Positions 5,302-5,541 of a stretch of 5,541 nt of DNA are shown here, one piece after another. Both the position numbers and the translations under genes were made by a program. Position 1 is the stretch's first letter. Every line of letters starts with the position of its first letter. Source of the DNA: Nitrospinae bacterium RIFCSPLOWO2_12_FULL_45_22 (GTDB lineage: Bacteria; 2-12-FULL-45-22); contig MHDQ01000057.1 in assembly GCA_001803565.1 (NCBI GenBank), positions 1-5,541 of the forward strand, read 5' to 3'. Below the pieces are notes generated by a model. It ran no database searches and was not told the origin of the DNA. It saw nothing but the letters and a program-made list of their open reading frames with translations.

Positions 5302-5541
5302 CTACCTTATCCTGCCAGCCATCTGCTCCAGCCTCTCTACCCTCTCTTCTATTGGGGGATGGGTACTGAAAAGTTTCATTAACCCACCACCGGTTAAGGG
5401 GTTGACAATAAACATATGGGCAGTAGCCGGGTTGGCTTCCATCGGGGTTAATTGCACTCCTCTCTGCAATTTTTTCAAAGCCGCGGCCAGATAGAGGGGA
5501 TTGCCTGATATACTTGCCCCGCCCGCATCGGCCAGGTATTC
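5302..5541 (-). CDS. htpX: HtpX-type membrane zinc protease, C-terminal part
   Basis: The last 79 codons of an M48-family membrane metalloprotease are present; the rest lies beyond the window edge. The frame opens with EYLADAGGA, matching the conserved R-E-x-x-A-D-x-x-G-A block of HtpX, so the very first visible residue is the probable third zinc ligand (Glu). It continues with [15 protein letters not shown], then [13 protein letters not shown], and ends with the family-typical tail [18 protein letters not shown] before TAG at 5302-5304. The HExxH motif and membrane helices are outside the window. HtpX degrades misfolded inner-membrane proteins and overlaps functionally with FtsH, so its place upstream of hflKC fits a membrane quality-control neighbourhood. 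The match to the C-terminus of the family is strong. Confidence 0.9.
   Translation of the reverse strand, partial: EYLADAGGASISGNPLYLAAALKKLQRGVQLTPMEANPATAHMFIVNPLTGGGLMKLFSTHPPIEERVERLEQMAGRIR

Overview
The window is a stretch of bacterial chromosome in which every supported gene lies on the minus strand. In transcription order, right to left in window coordinates, the genes are: the C-terminal end of htpX (cut by the window edge), two near-identical tandem genes for cobalamin-binding-domain radical SAM enzymes, a truncated crotonase-family fragment, hflK, hflC, and the first codons of an unrecognised gene (cut by the other edge). The host cannot be named from this sequence. HflK, HflC and a B12-dependent radical SAM pair suggest an uncultured, probably anaerobic or microaerophilic bacterium of mixed, moderate G+C content. 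The CACAGAG-type palindromic repeat near the left edge is a kind of dispersed intergenic element I associate with environmental genomes, but that is recollection, not evidence.

Layout. 1-28: start of an unknown gene with a strong Shine-Dalgarno. 29-161: intergenic, holding a nested inverted repeat (outer arms TGTCAAAA/TTTTGACA, inner 18-bp arms of the CACAGAG type). 162-2099: hflC and hflK, a tight two-gene unit separated by 6 bases, with the hflC ribosome-binding site inside the end of hflK. 2115-2264: a 49-codon crotonase N-terminus with an excellent ribosome-binding site but no remaining domain. 2309-3678 and 3847-5216: two 1370-bp direct repeats, each almost exactly one radical SAM gene, about 94% identical in DNA and about 90.5% in protein. 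3679-3846: a 168-bp spacer rich in small inverted repeats. 5217-5301: a short intergenic stretch with a weak terminator candidate. 5302-5541: htpX C-terminus.

How the genes may work together. HflK and HflC form the SPFH membrane complex that modulates the FtsH protease, and HtpX is a membrane zinc protease that overlaps with FtsH in quality control. The flanks therefore look like one membrane proteolysis neighbourhood. The radical SAM pair and the crotonase remnant sit between them and have no obvious link to proteolysis. They may be an insertion, and the A+T-richer look of the radical SAM genes fits that. The radical SAM genes are the most interesting part of the window. They are a gene-sized duplication in which the iron-sulfur cluster segment is nearly identical, while the N-terminal domain, the linker and the C-terminal half carry clusters of amino-acid replacements. 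That pattern suggests shared radical chemistry with diverging substrate or partner recognition. Their substrate cannot be read from the sequence.
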